Shown: positions 9,026-18,503, counted from the stretch's first letter. The stretch is 39,313 nucleotides of DNA from Dolichospermum planctonicum (GCF_005402965.1 NZ_BJCF01000044.1:1-39313), one strand, 5' to 3'. Numbers and translations: made by a program. Notes: generated by a model not told the origin, from the sequence alone.

Positions 9026-10768
9026 ATGAATCAAATTTATACAACGGATGTGTTAGTTGTCGGTGGTGGCACAGGTGGAACTGTGGCCGCTATCCAAGCA
9101 GCGCGGAAAGGTGTAAAAACCATCCTAGTGAGTGAATTTGCCTGGTTAGGAGGAATGCTTACCTCTGCGGGGGTATCTGCACCCGACGGCAACGAATTAC
9201 AAGCCTTTCAAACAGGTTTATGGGGTGCTTTTTTACAAGAATTGCAACATAGGCAACCAGGAGGATTAGATCATAGTTGGGTCAGCTTTTTTAGTTATGA
9301 TCCGCGCATAGGTGCAGAAATATTTGCCGACTGGGTGCGAGAATTACCTAATCTTCAATGGATTTCCAGAAAAGTTCCTTTAGAGGTTTTGCGAACAAAG
9401 GACTGTATTACAGGTGTACGCTTTGCTGACTTCACCGTCAACGCCAAAATTATTCTTGACGGCACAGAATTAGGAGATTTATTAGCTTTAGGAGAAATAC
9501 CATTACGTTGGGGTTGGGAATTACAGTCAGAATGGGGAGAACCCAGCGCACCCGCAAATTTTAACTCCCTGACCCAAACCTATCCAGTGCAAGCACCCAC
9601 TTGGGTAGTAGTAATGCAAGATTTTGGGAACAATATCGCCCCAGAAATTTCTCCAGCCCCTAACTATGATCCATCCCAGTTTACAGGAGCTTGGGATGAC
9701 TATGGTCCAGAAAAATTTTTGAACTATGGACGCTTGCCCGGCAGTCGATTTATGATTAATTGGCCTATTGCGGGCAACGACTACTGCCAAAATGCCAATC
9801 GGTTGCTAGATGCAGGGGTGAAAAAGCAGGAATTTGTGCGAGAATGTTGCTGGCACAGTCAGAATTTCGCTCATTTCATTCAAACTCAGTTTGGTAGGCG
9901 TTACGGATTAGCTGCAAACCTTTTTCCTCATGCTAATTCCGCTTTTGCCCTTCATCCCTATTATCGGGAAAGTCGCCGCTTAGTAGGCTTAACAACTGTT
10001 TGTGAACAAGATATTCTGCCTTTAGCTAACAGTAAAACCGCACCACCATTTCATGATGCCATCGCTGTCGCTAACTATGCCAACGATCACCATTATCCAG
10101 GTGTTGAGTTTTTATTGCAACCTAAATCTATCCGTTGGGGTGGAAGATGGACAGGAACACCCTTTACTATCCCCTATTCCGCGCTCATCCCCGCCAATAC
10201 AGATGGTTTTCTGGTTTGCGAAAAGAACATTTCCGTTTCCCATATTGCTAATGGGGCCACCAGACTCCAACCTGTGGTCATGGGAATTGGTCAAGCCGCC
10301 GGTATGGCAGCTGCTATGAGTGTTGTGCTAGGATGTCAGCCCAGAGATTTACCAGTGAAGAGTTTGCAGGCTGCATTATTGACGGATGACTATGCACCAG
10401 TCTTAATTGTTCCCCTGTTTAACTTATCAACTGATCATCCTGATTGGTTACACTGGCAAACTTATTATTTAGACCACCCAGAAGCTTATCCTGCTGATGG
10501 TAATTGTCCTTGTATTTTGGACCAGACCGATAATAAATTCAACCTCAACTGCTTTACAGGGAAATTTAAACGGCTGGACGAGCAAAACTACCAATTCAAT
10601 ATCACAGAAAAAACCAATTTAACGACGACAAATTGGCAGCTTGTGGCATTGCGATCGCATATAGACCAGCAATTACAAACTCTTCCCTCAGCAAAAATAC
10701 TCAAGATTTGGGGGCGGCCAAATCCCTCTGGGAATTGGTTACTTGTTGAGCATCTTGAAGAAGTATAA
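9026..10768 (+). CDS. FAD-dependent oxidoreductase
   Basis: A 580-residue flavoprotein of the FAD_oxidored (PF12831-like) type. The N-terminal Rossmann fold is explicit: TDVLVVGGGTGGTVAAIQAARKG with GxGxxG at about residues 12-18, followed by the LGGMLTSAGVSA segment that contacts FAD in this family. A C-terminal FAD motif, ANTDGFLVCEKNISVSHIANGATRLQPVVMGIGQAAGMAAA, closes the cofactor site. The last 120 residues are an extra domain without a motif I know. No signal peptide is visible. Members are sometimes labelled xanthan lyase-like in annotations, but no substrate can be assigned. The gene stands alone, 107 bp before patX. Confidence 0.88.
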   Translation: MNQIYTTDVLVVGGGTGGTVAAIQAARKGVKTILVSEFAWLGGMLTSAGVSAPDGNELQAFQTGLWGAFLQELQHRQPGGLDHSWVSFFSYDPRIGAEIFADWVRELPNLQWISRKVPLEVLRTKDCITGVRFADFTVNAKIILDGTELGDLLALGEIPLRWGWELQSEWGEPSAPANFNSLTQTYPVQAPTWVVVMQDFGNNIAPEISPAPNYDPSQFTGAWDDYGPEKFLNYGRLPGSRFMINWPIAGNDYCQNANRLLDAGVKKQEFVRECCWHSQNFAHFIQTQFGRRYGLAANLFPHANSAFALHPYYRESRRLVGLTTVCEQDILPLANSKTAPPFHDAIAVANYANDHHYPGVEFLLQPKSIRWGGRWTGTPFTIPYSALIPANTDGFLVCEKNISVSHIANGATRLQPVVMGIGQAAGMAAAMSVVLGCQPRDLPVKSLQAALLTDDYAPVLIVPLFNLSTDHPDWLHWQTYYLDHPEAYPADGNCPCILDQTDNKFNLNCFTGKFKRLDEQNYQFNITEKTNLTTTNWQLVALRSHIDQQLQTLPSAKILKIWGRPNPSGNWLLVEHLEEV

Positions 10769-10812
10769 AATTAACTTTTATTCAGTAAAATACAATACTT
10801 TTTTGCAAATTT

Positions 10813-10846
10813 TCCGGATAGACATATAAATATCAAGGATTAATGA
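10813..10846 (+). promoter_or_regulatory. DIF+-type promoter motif (TCCGGA) upstream of patX
   Basis: TCCGGA lies at 10813-10818, 58 bases before the patX start codon. In Anabaena sp. PCC 7120 a TCCGGA near -35 marks the DIF+ class of promoters induced in differentiating cells, and such promoters have been reported for patX and nsiR1. A -10 element would fall around 10836-10846 (AAGGATTAATGA); the match to TAnnnT is only fair. The motif alone is a six-base match, so its value comes from its placement. Confidence 0.5.
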
Positions 10847-10875
10847 AGTAGAGAGTTCTAAAATAGACATCTACT

Positions 10876-11130
10876 ATGCGTGCTGCCATTTCACTTTTAG
10901 TATCGAGTCTGGTATTTGGCTCCTTAGCTTTTAACTGCGAAGCAGTACAGACTCGTTTTTCCACTCTGTCTAGGCTCAAGTCCGATTACCAGCCTTCACC
11001 TTTGACCAACGAGAGTTTCACTTTTGGTGAAACGAAGTTCAACCTGGCTGATAACTCTAAACCTAGTCCTAATGACCCACAAACGCCCAATCCTCATCGA
11101 GGTAGTGGTCGCAGAAGTCTAGATGGATAA
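10876..11130 (+). CDS. patX: PatX-type RGSGR heterocyst-inhibition precursor
   Basis: An 84-residue secreted precursor. The N-terminus (MRAAISLLVSSLVFGSLAFNCEA) is a signal peptide with a likely A-x-A-type cleavage after CEA at residue 23. The mature part is polar and proline/asparagine-rich, and it ends with HRGSGRR at residues 74-80 plus SLDG. RGSGR is the pentapeptide carried by PatS that binds HetR and blocks heterocyst formation. The PatX family is defined by a signal sequence plus a near-terminal HRG(S/T)GRR. The peptide is presumably released after export and passed between cells. hetR lies about 5 kb downstream on the same strand. There is no good ribosome-binding site, and the ATG at 10876 is chosen because it opens the signal peptide. 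Family assignment is from the motif and architecture. Confidence 0.88.
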   Translation: MRAAISLLVSSLVFGSLAFNCEAVQTRFSTLSRLKSDYQPSPLTNESFTFGETKFNLADNSKPSPNDPQTPNPHRGSGRRSLDG

Positions 11131-11770
11131 CTGGGAGTATTGTCAGTTCTGTTATTTAACAGATAGTTAGATATTACCTGCCAACGATAAAGATGATATT
11201 ACCGGATTATCAGACAATTAATTCTGCCTACCACTTCTTGTATTGAGACGACATAGACAGTTACAGCACTACACTTGTGGGATTCTATCGTCGATAAGTT
11301 TCTCTTGTACTGACACTAGATATAGCTAGTTACAAGCACTATATCTTTAATCAGTTATATAGCTCTTCATCGCCCAAGCTATAAGTATTTCAATTTCTCT
11401 GCTAAAAACATAGACAGTTACAGCACTTCATATCGACAGAAAATTGTTCACTATTTCATCAAAACATCCGGTAATTACTTACCCTCTTAACCTGTATTCC
11501 TCTTAATCAGGAATATAGTTAATCCTTGTCTCTTACAAGAATGTCTCATTAACTTTAGTTTTTGTCCAGCACCACAGGCAACATCTAGACTCGAGAGTTG
11601 TACTTGGTGCATAAGGTTAAAAGCTATCAGTCGTGAAAGGAGACATTCCCCTCAAGTGATGGATAGATCAAGTTATTTTGTCGAGCTTACTAACTCGCCT
11701 GAATTTTGACAGCCAAAAAAATGGAAAATGTAAATCATTCATCAAAATCTTGACCTGTTAATAGGTGTGA
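11131..11770 (+). other. Hairpin-rich non-coding region after patX
   Basis: These 640 bases have no credible ORF but much symmetry. Perfect or near-perfect stems occur at 11148-11163 (TCTGTT/AACAGA), 11318-11346 (AGATATAG/CTATATCT), 11358-11383 (TATAGCT/AGCTATA), 11495-11515 (TATTCCT/AGGAATA), 11525-11539 (CTTGT/ACAAG) and 11569-11610 (GCACCA/TGGTGC with an inner CAAC/GTTG). A 20-mer, ACATAGACAGTTACAGCACT, occurs at 11251-11270 and again at 11408-11427, and a one-base-insertion variant of its core is at 11328-11340. It could be a long structured 3' UTR of patX, an independent small RNA gene, or the leader of the phosphate transporter gene. Confidence 0.55.
11251..11427. repeat. Direct repeats AGTTAC(A)AGCACT, three copies
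   Basis: Two exact 20-bp copies (11251-11270 and 11408-11427) start 157 bp apart. A third, shorter variant (AGTTACAAGCACT, 11328-11340) lies between them inside a hairpin loop. Spacing is about 70 and 88 bp. The repeats are imperfectly periodic and are not a CRISPR array. Confidence 0.75.
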
Positions 11771-13015
11771 ATGGTTTATTTTATGGCAATACTTGTGATA
11801 GTCGCCCTTTTAGCCTTTTATATGGCCTGGAATCTGGGTGCAAATGATGTCGCTAATGCCATGGGAACTTCTGTGGGTTCTAAGGCGATTACACTCAGAC
11901 AGGCAATCATTATGGCTGGGGTGTTAGAGTTTCTTGGTGCTGTCTTGTTTGGACAAGAGGTAACATCTACCTTGGGAACAAAAATTGCTGATCCAGCTTT
12001 ATTTGCTACGACACCACAAACTTTAGTCATGGGCATGATCTCGGTACTCCTATCGGGTGGAATATGGCTACAAGTTGCCACATCCAGGGGTTTACCTGTA
12101 TCGTCTTCTCATGCCATTGTCGGGGCGATCGCTGGCTTTAGTTGGGTATCATTAGGAATAGAGGCAATAGATTGGTCGTCTGTCGGTTTAATTACCATTG
12201 GCTGGATTTTAACACCCATAATTAGTGGTGCAATCTCCGCTGGTTTATATGGTCTAATTCGACACTGGATTTTTAATCAACTTCATCCCCTGTCCCAGTT
12301 ACAAGAATGGACTCCCTGGTTAAGTACATTGCTATTGAGTATATTTGGTGTTATTGTTCTCCCCACAATTACTCAACCTTTCAGCCAGTTTTTACTTACA
12401 GAGAGAAAATTGAATATTCCTCCTCACGATATTACCCTATTCATCACTGGAATGGCTGCAATAGCCCTGACTTTGATCAGTTGGCGAGAATTAGCAAATA
12501 GTCAAATTGACAATCAAATTCAAGGTTTATTTGCCAAATTTCAAGTTATCAGTGCTTGCTTTGTCGCATTTGCTCACGGTTCTAACGATGTTGGTAATGC
12601 GATCGCTCCCCTGGCAGTAATTTACTACATCAATCAACAAGGTAAAGTCCCTAATGATCAACTCACTATTCCCCTTTGGATTCTGCTTTTAGGTGCTGTG
12701 GGAATTGTGGCAGGTTTAGCAGTTTGGGGAGAAAAAGTTATTACCACCATTGGCAAAAATATTATTTCCTTAGAACCTAGCAGTGGATTTTGCGCCGAAC
12801 TGGCCACAGCAATGACAATTTTACTAGCTTCCCGTTTAGGTTTACCCGTTTCCACTTCCCACGCCCTTGTCGGTGGAGTTGTCGGTATTGGACTGGTACA
12901 AAATCTTCAAGCTATCAAACTTTCCACTATCCAAAATATTGCCGCCGCCTGGTTAATTACAGTCCCCATCAGCGCCGCCATGAGCGCTATTATCTTCACT
13001 ATCGCTAATAGATAA
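11771..13015 (+). CDS. Inorganic phosphate transporter, PiT family
   Basis: A 414-residue membrane protein of the PHO4/PiT family (PF01384), which imports inorganic phosphate, usually as a metal-phosphate complex, with protons. Both halves of the internal duplication show the signature: GANDVANAMGTSVGS near residue 23 and GSNDVGNAIAPL near residue 275. Each half also repeats an LPVS(S/T)SHA(I/L)VG segment. About ten hydrophobic helices are visible. The start at ATG 11771 gives a hydrophobic N-terminus directly. It follows the structured non-coding region after patX and precedes a long repeat-bearing gap. I see no Pho box. Confidence 0.93.
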   Translation: MVYFMAILVIVALLAFYMAWNLGANDVANAMGTSVGSKAITLRQAIIMAGVLEFLGAVLFGQEVTSTLGTKIADPALFATTPQTLVMGMISVLLSGGIWLQVATSRGLPVSSSHAIVGAIAGFSWVSLGIEAIDWSSVGLITIGWILTPIISGAISAGLYGLIRHWIFNQLHPLSQLQEWTPWLSTLLLSIFGVIVLPTITQPFSQFLLTERKLNIPPHDITLFITGMAAIALTLISWRELANSQIDNQIQGLFAKFQVISACFVAFAHGSNDVGNAIAPLAVIYYINQQGKVPNDQLTIPLWILLLGAVGIVAGLAVWGEKVITTIGKNIISLEPSSGFCAELATAMTILLASRLGLPVSTSHALVGGVVGIGLVQNLQAIKLSTIQNIAAAWLITVPISAAMSAIIFTIANR

Positions 13016-13407
13016 TAGATAATAGGTAATAAGTAATAAGTAATAAGTTAAGTTAATAAATAGGAAAATTCTTCCTCCTCGACTTCAGACCCCACCTGTA
13101 AATTCTTGAATTTTGCCACACCCTCTGGAAAAGAGAGAAGATTTTTCCACAATTTCTGCCCATTAATCACTATAATTAAAAGGAATAGACACATATCAGA
13201 CATTCTTTTAGCTAAGAGATGCCGACGTGTTCACAACTATAATTCCGTAATCATAAGATGGGTACTAATCTTGTATAAGTTAAGTAAATTTATAAATCTA
13301 GTGAAATTGTTCAGTTTCCTCTATTTTCTGAAGGAAACTTAATATAAGTGTTGATTCGGTATTCGGAGCAGCTACTTAATCATCAAGGTGTTAGAGGCTA
13401 GAAACTG
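13016..13407. other. Gap between phosphate transporter and EamA fusion gene
   Basis: It begins with short tandem repeats around AATAAGT (13016-13055). A TATAAT lies at 13171-13176 but no good -35 is seen. A strong hairpin, AGTTTCCT (13313-13320) with AGGAAACT (13332-13339) around an 11-base loop, sits in the probable leader of the next gene about 70 bases before its ATG. A 78-codon frame at 13106-13342 has no family features and is not annotated as a gene. Confidence 0.5.
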
Positions 13408-15627
13408 ATGGGGCGATTTGAGAAGCGACCAGAAAACCCACGCATTAGAGGTGAGCTATCCAGAGCCGCAGAAAATGCTCTGTGGGATGTAGTTGAGGAT
13501 TTAGAAAATCTTCAACAAAATCTCTTGAGGACGTTACAGGAAGATGTAAAACGGCTAGAAGCGGAAAAAAACCGATTATCTCAAGATATTCAAAAATTAA
13601 TTGAGGAAAAAGAACAGTTACAGCAATCACGACAAATTACTGAACAGCAGGTGTTAATTCGTCAGTTAGCAGAAGTTTTAGCTAAACACATCTCTTCCCA
13701 ATTACAATCTTCATTGAAAACTTTAGCTACCCAAACCCTAGAGCATAACCCCTCTAACCAACTTTCACTTAAAAATACTCAATTTAATGATAGTGCAGTT
13801 AATGAGAACGGACAGAATGTTAGTACCATGATAGACAGTCTTGATCATACTGTCACTAATGCCTTTAGTTCACTATCACAAGAACTCAAAAACTATCAAA
13901 GTGATCTTTCTCAACAGTTGGCGCGGATGTATAGTCAACAGCAGCAAGGAGAAACAATATTAGCAGAGTTTGTTAACAGGCTACGCAATGAACTAGAAAA
14001 AAATAGAGACACAAACTCTCTAAATATAGCCATGGGAGGCGCGCCAACAGTTTTACAATTGGCTGATAGTCTACGTGGCGAAACCATAACTCATCAAAAT
14101 GGTAATGGGGAAAAATCTACAAAAAAAATCATTATTGAACCGGTTGCTTTGATTCCTCATGAATTACCACAGGGTGATTCTACATCAGCAGCAACAATCG
14201 CTATATTATCTCCATCGGCAGCGAAAAACCCTGAAACCGGTTCTTTGATAAATCCAGATTTACCAACCACTTCACCAGAAGATGAAAACCCTGAAACCGG
14301 TTCTTTGATAAATCCAGATTTACCAACCACTTCACCAGAAGATGAAAACCCTGAAACCGGTTCTTTGATAAATCCAGATTTACCAACTACTTCACCAGAA
14401 GATGAAAACCCTGAACTTACTGCTGTCTTGACTTCTAAAGTATTAACAGCACCAGCACTAGGAAATACACCACCTGAACTTAGTTCTGTCTTAACTGCTA
14501 ATTTATCAACCAGACGACCTCCTGCACCAAAATTAAGGCGGGAAATAACACCCAAACAACAAACAACTCCGAGACAACAAAGACAACGAACATCTCCCAA
14601 CTCGTCAGAGTTGCAGATAGGTTTTTTCTTGATTTCCTTGTATACAGTGGTTTCGTCTCTTTACAATGTGGCCATTAAGGCAATCTTCTTTACGGGTTCT
14701 AATTTTAATTCTTCGGGAGGATTGGAAACACAGCAGTTGATCTTGCCTACATTGGGTAATATTTTCTTAATTTTAATGCTACGTTTATTAGTGGTTGTGC
14801 CATTAATGTTATTGCTGTCGCCTATATTACATCCCCCAATTTGGCAAGACTTAGAAAATTTATTTGCTTCCTTACGGGGGAAAGCAATTCCCAGCCAGAA
14901 CAACACTAAACAGGCTTTATTTTTATCAGTAATTAGCGGTTTCTTGTTATTTTTATCGCAGGTACTTGTTTATCTGGCTATTGGTGAAGTAACCACGTCC
15001 ATGGCGATCGCTCTTTTCTTTATCTATCCGGTTATGAGTGTTTTTCTGTCGTGGTTTTTGTTTCAGGAGCGTCCTAATTTATTTATCACTGGTGCAATGG
15101 CGGCAATTTTCGCTGGTGAATTGTTAATTTTGGGTGGTCAGGTAGTGGTGAACAATACCTCATTAGGAAGCACTACAGCCATTCTATCCGGGCTAGTATT
15201 TGCAATTTACGTCATTGTTACTAGAATATGCGCCACCAAACTCAAATTACATCCCGTATCTTTGACACTAATTAACTTTACTACCATGCTGTTATTAAGT
15301 TTTACGTGCTTAATCATACCTTTACCAAGTAATTTAGGTTTAGTAATTAACTCATCTAATGTACTCGAACTGGTTTTAAGTGCTTTTATATTAGGTGTTT
15401 TAACCTTGTGCGGTTACTTATTCAATAATTTTGGCATTCGTAAACTAGGCGCTCCTCTCTCCTCTTTAATTGGGGCTACAGTCCCAATTTTTACGGTAAT
15501 TTTCGCCGGTTTAATGCTGCAAGAATCCCTGGATATTGTACAGATTATGGGAGTTATATTAGTTACTGTGGGTGCGGCCTGTATTAGCTGGAGAAAAACA
15601 CCAAATCAGCCACAACCTTCTAAATAG
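13408..15627 (+). CDS. Coiled-coil / EamA-type DMT transporter fusion
   Basis: A 739-residue protein in three parts. Residues 1 to about 210 are charged, Gln/Glu-rich and helical with heptad character (DVKRLEAEKNRLSQDIQKLI), predicted coiled coil. Residues about 240-400 are a Pro/Thr/Ser-rich linker with three 20-residue tandem repeats (unit NPETGSLINPDLPTTSPEDE) and then a basic RQQRQRTSPN segment. Residues about 410-735 carry about ten transmembrane helices with two EamA-like halves (for example AIALFFIYPVMSVFLSWFLFQERP and SSLIGATVPIFTVIFAGLMLQESL), the drug/metabolite transporter fold. Ordinary EamA proteins have about 300 residues, so the cytoplasmic extension is unusual. Start is ATG 13408 without a strong ribosome-binding site. 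It lies immediately before hetR. Substrate is unknown. Confidence 0.85.
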   Translation: MGRFEKRPENPRIRGELSRAAENALWDVVEDLENLQQNLLRTLQEDVKRLEAEKNRLSQDIQKLIEEKEQLQQSRQITEQQVLIRQLAEVLAKHISSQLQSSLKTLATQTLEHNPSNQLSLKNTQFNDSAVNENGQNVSTMIDSLDHTVTNAFSSLSQELKNYQSDLSQQLARMYSQQQQGETILAEFVNRLRNELEKNRDTNSLNIAMGGAPTVLQLADSLRGETITHQNGNGEKSTKKIIIEPVALIPHELPQGDSTSAATIAILSPSAAKNPETGSLINPDLPTTSPEDENPETGSLINPDLPTTSPEDENPETGSLINPDLPTTSPEDENPELTAVLTSKVLTAPALGNTPPELSSVLTANLSTRRPPAPKLRREITPKQQTTPRQQRQRTSPNSSELQIGFFLISLYTVVSSLYNVAIKAIFFTGSNFNSSGGLETQQLILPTLGNIFLILMLRLLVVVPLMLLLSPILHPPIWQDLENLFASLRGKAIPSQNNTKQALFLSVISGFLLFLSQVLVYLAIGEVTTSMAIALFFIYPVMSVFLSWFLFQERPNLFITGAMAAIFAGELLILGGQVVVNNTSLGSTTAILSGLVFAIYVIVTRICATKLKLHPVSLTLINFTTMLLLSFTCLIIPLPSNLGLVINSSNVLELVLSAFILGVLTLCGYLFNNFGIRKLGAPLSSLIGATVPIFTVIFAGLMLQESLDIVQIMGVILVTVGAACISWRKTPNQPQPSK
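14225..14415 (+). repeat. 60-bp in-frame tandem repeat, three copies plus partial fourth
   Basis: Copies at 14225-14284, 14285-14344 and 14345-14404 are identical except for one silent C-to-T change at 14388. Eleven bases of a fourth copy follow. Each unit encodes 20 residues. The near-identity, including synonymous positions, indicates recent expansion or gene-conversion homogenisation. Confidence 0.97.
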
Positions 15628-15991
15628 TCAGTTCTCAGTGGCTACTGGTAATGGTAAAATTCCTATTACCTATTACCTGTCCTCCCTTTAGAACTTATTC
15701 AGTCCAGATTAACGAGTATCAAAAATCATACGTAAGAAAAGACTGGAAGAAATTTTTTTGCAAAATATATAGATATTTAAGAAAGAGAAAGTTATACTGG
15801 GTTCTAATAGAAAAAATGCAAATCATTCTACTTTACCCGTCCTCCTCTGTAACCCTGCATCCCAAAACCCTCGATATTTAAAGTTTCCGAGTCATACCAG
15901 AGGGAGGGGTTAGTTAGTCTGAGGCAAAAAATTGCCAATTTGCTCCCTGAACATTTACTACCTAAAAATTTCCGAGTCAACCAGTAATTTT

Positions 15992-16047
15992 AGGTTTGAA
16001 GTTGAGAGATCATTTTTTTTAGGTTTGAAGTTGAGAGATCATTTTTT
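15992..16047. repeat. 29-bp tandem duplication upstream of hetR
   Basis: AGGTTTGAAGTTGAGAGATC followed by a T-rich tail occurs at 15992-16020 and again at 16021-16047. The second copy ends 11 bases before a TATAAT hexamer, so the duplicated segment covers the expected -35 and activator region of that putative promoter. Confidence 0.85.
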
Positions 16048-16058
16048 CAAAATGGGTG

Positions 16059-16064
16059 TATAAT
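16059..16064 (+). promoter_or_regulatory. Putative -10 box (TATAAT) for hetR
   Basis: A consensus TATAAT lies 58 bases before the hetR start codon. No good -35 lies at 16-18 bp; the nearest, TTGAGA at 16031-16036, is 22 bp away. This suggests either an activator-dependent promoter or a chance match in AT-rich DNA. Confidence 0.4.
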
Positions 16065-16118
16065 CAGTAATTTAATTTGAACATCATACTTGTAACCGAG
16101 CCATTAAACCGTCTGTAG

Positions 16119-17021
<903 letters not shown>

Positions 17022-17890
17022 AAGACACTATTTGTATCTTGCGTAGGGTGGCACACTTACCAGGAGTACAGTGATAAATCTATTTATTCATGGGAACTGA
17101 TGGGCTTGCCTATATTCTCTTATTTGGATTGTAACCCAATATATTGGTAGATAATCCGCCAAAACTCTATATCCTTCACTGGCATCAATACAAGTATCTC
17201 ATGCCTAGGTGGGACACAAATCAATTTGCCGACGTAAACCGGGGACACACTTAACAAAAGTGTCTAAATTTGTTGATATCTGATCACTGTGACTAATCCT
17301 ATCTACACAGGTTGCTAAATCCTGTGGATATTGTGGTGACAGAAATCAAGGGCAACCACAGGTGTAATTTGTGTAGGCTGATAAATTCTGACTACATAAT
17401 CAGGATCACTCCCGTGGTTGAAGTGTTGGGGCAAAAATTTGAGATGCTGGTTTAGCTGTGGTACTTATACTCAATGAGCTAGTAGGTACAAACCTGATGG
17501 TCGTCTCGATAGGAATCGGTAACAGTCATAGTCGCTAAACTACTGGTTAACAATCACCTATAATTATCAATGATGCTGTAAATACAGTGAAGCAATAATT
17601 TGTTGATTTGTTCCCAAAGTTACTAATTTTTTTGCTTTCTTTCGATAACTATTCTCCAATTAACCAAGGTTATGCTACCTGAGAATCTGATTCCCCATCT
17701 TCTCCCATTCAGTCAGGTCGGTGTAATCACCAAAAATACGCCAAAAGTTGGTGGATTTAACTGATTGATTGCTGTGAATATTATCTGTAAATAGAAGACA
17801 ATTTACCTATAAAATGTCTATTATGATTGGGAACTATGTCATAATAGTAGGTCTGAATAAAATTTTAGAAGGATTAAATTAAGGAAACTC
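17022..17890. other. 869-bp non-coding region between hetR and rpsD
   Basis: The longest gap in the window, and I see no convincing gene in it. It contains a 12-bp perfect palindrome CCAATATATTGG (17136-17147), a small hairpin ACACTT/AAGTGT with a 5-base loop (17247-17263) that could end the hetR transcript, and at the right end the inverted repeat before rpsD. It probably holds the hetR 3' end and the rpsD promoter and leader, and has room for a small RNA. Confidence 0.5.
17818..17847 (+). promoter_or_regulatory. Perfect 9-bp inverted repeat upstream of rpsD
   Basis: CTATTATGA (17818-17826) and TCATAATAG (17839-17847) are exact reverse complements with a 12-base spacer; arm centres are 21 bp apart, two turns of the helix. 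It ends 43 bases before the rpsD ATG. It could be an operator for a dimeric regulator or an RNA hairpin used for S4 autoregulation. The right arm also contains CATAAT, a possible -10. Confidence 0.55.
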
Positions 17891-18499
17891 ATGTCCCGAT
17901 ATAGAGGACCCCGCCTCAGAATTGTCCGTCGTTTAGGCGAATTACCAGGCTTAACTCGGAAGAGTGCTAGACGCGCTTATCCCCCAGGACAACATGGTCA
18001 AAACCGTAAAAAGCGATCTGAGTATGCTATCCGTTTAGAGGAAAAGCAAAAACTCCGCATGAACTACGGTTTGACCGAAAAACAAATGCTGCGCTATGTC
18101 CGTAAAGCTAGACGAGTAGCTGGTTCTACTGGACAGGTATTACTGCAATTGTTAGAAATGCGCTTGGATAATACCGTTTTCCGTATGGGTATGGCTCCGA
18201 CAATCCCGGCCGCTCGTCAATTGGTGAATCATGGTCACGTAACTGTTAATGGTCGAGTAGTAAATATTGCCAGCTATCAATGCCGTGCCGGTGAGGAAGT
18301 TGCTGTGAGAAACAGAGAAGCTTCTAAGAAGTTAGTGGAAGCTAACCTGCAATATCCCGGTTTAGCTAATCTTCCTAGTCATTTAGAGTTTGATAAAACT
18401 AAATTGGCTGGTAAGGTCAATAGTATAATTGAACGGGAATGGGTGGCACTACAAGTTAATGAACTACTTGTGGTGGAATACTACTCACGTCAAGCCTAG
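17891..18499 (+). CDS. rpsD: 30S ribosomal protein S4
   Basis: A 202-residue primary 16S rRNA-binding protein that nucleates assembly of the 30S body. The N-terminal region ([36 protein letters not shown]) is the cyanobacterial/plastid form without the zinc cysteines. The S4 RNA-binding domain follows at about residues 90-155 ([39 protein letters not shown]). An AAGGA (17881-17885) six bases upstream supports the ATG at 17891. It is monocistronic here, as is common in cyanobacteria, away from the alpha operon. Confidence 0.98.
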   Translation: MSRYRGPRLRIVRRLGELPGLTRKSARRAYPPGQHGQNRKKRSEYAIRLEEKQKLRMNYGLTEKQMLRYVRKARRVAGSTGQVLLQLLEMRLDNTVFRMGMAPTIPAARQLVNHGHVTVNGRVVNIASYQCRAGEEVAVRNREASKKLVEANLQYPGLANLPSHLEFDKTKLAGKVNSIIEREWVALQVNELLVVEYYSRQA

Positions 18500-18503
18500 G
18501 ACA

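Noticed and set aside
13106-13342. 78-codon open frame before the EamA fusion gene
   Set aside because: No ribosome-binding site, no domain and a composition like the surrounding AT-rich intergenic DNA; it contains a likely leader hairpin.
14157-14600. 147-codon minus-strand frame with 20-residue repeats inside the EamA fusion gene
   Set aside because: It is the antisense shadow of the 60-bp tandem repeat; the plus-strand frame has the coiled coil and membrane domain.
15716-15731. Possible NtcA site upstream of hetR (GTA...TAC)
   Set aside because: The spacer is ten bases, but NtcA sites are GTA-N8-TAC, so the spacing is wrong.
15651-15881. 76-codon open frame upstream of hetR
   Set aside because: Low-complexity Lys/Tyr/Leu composition, no ribosome-binding site and no family features; lies in the hetR regulatory region.
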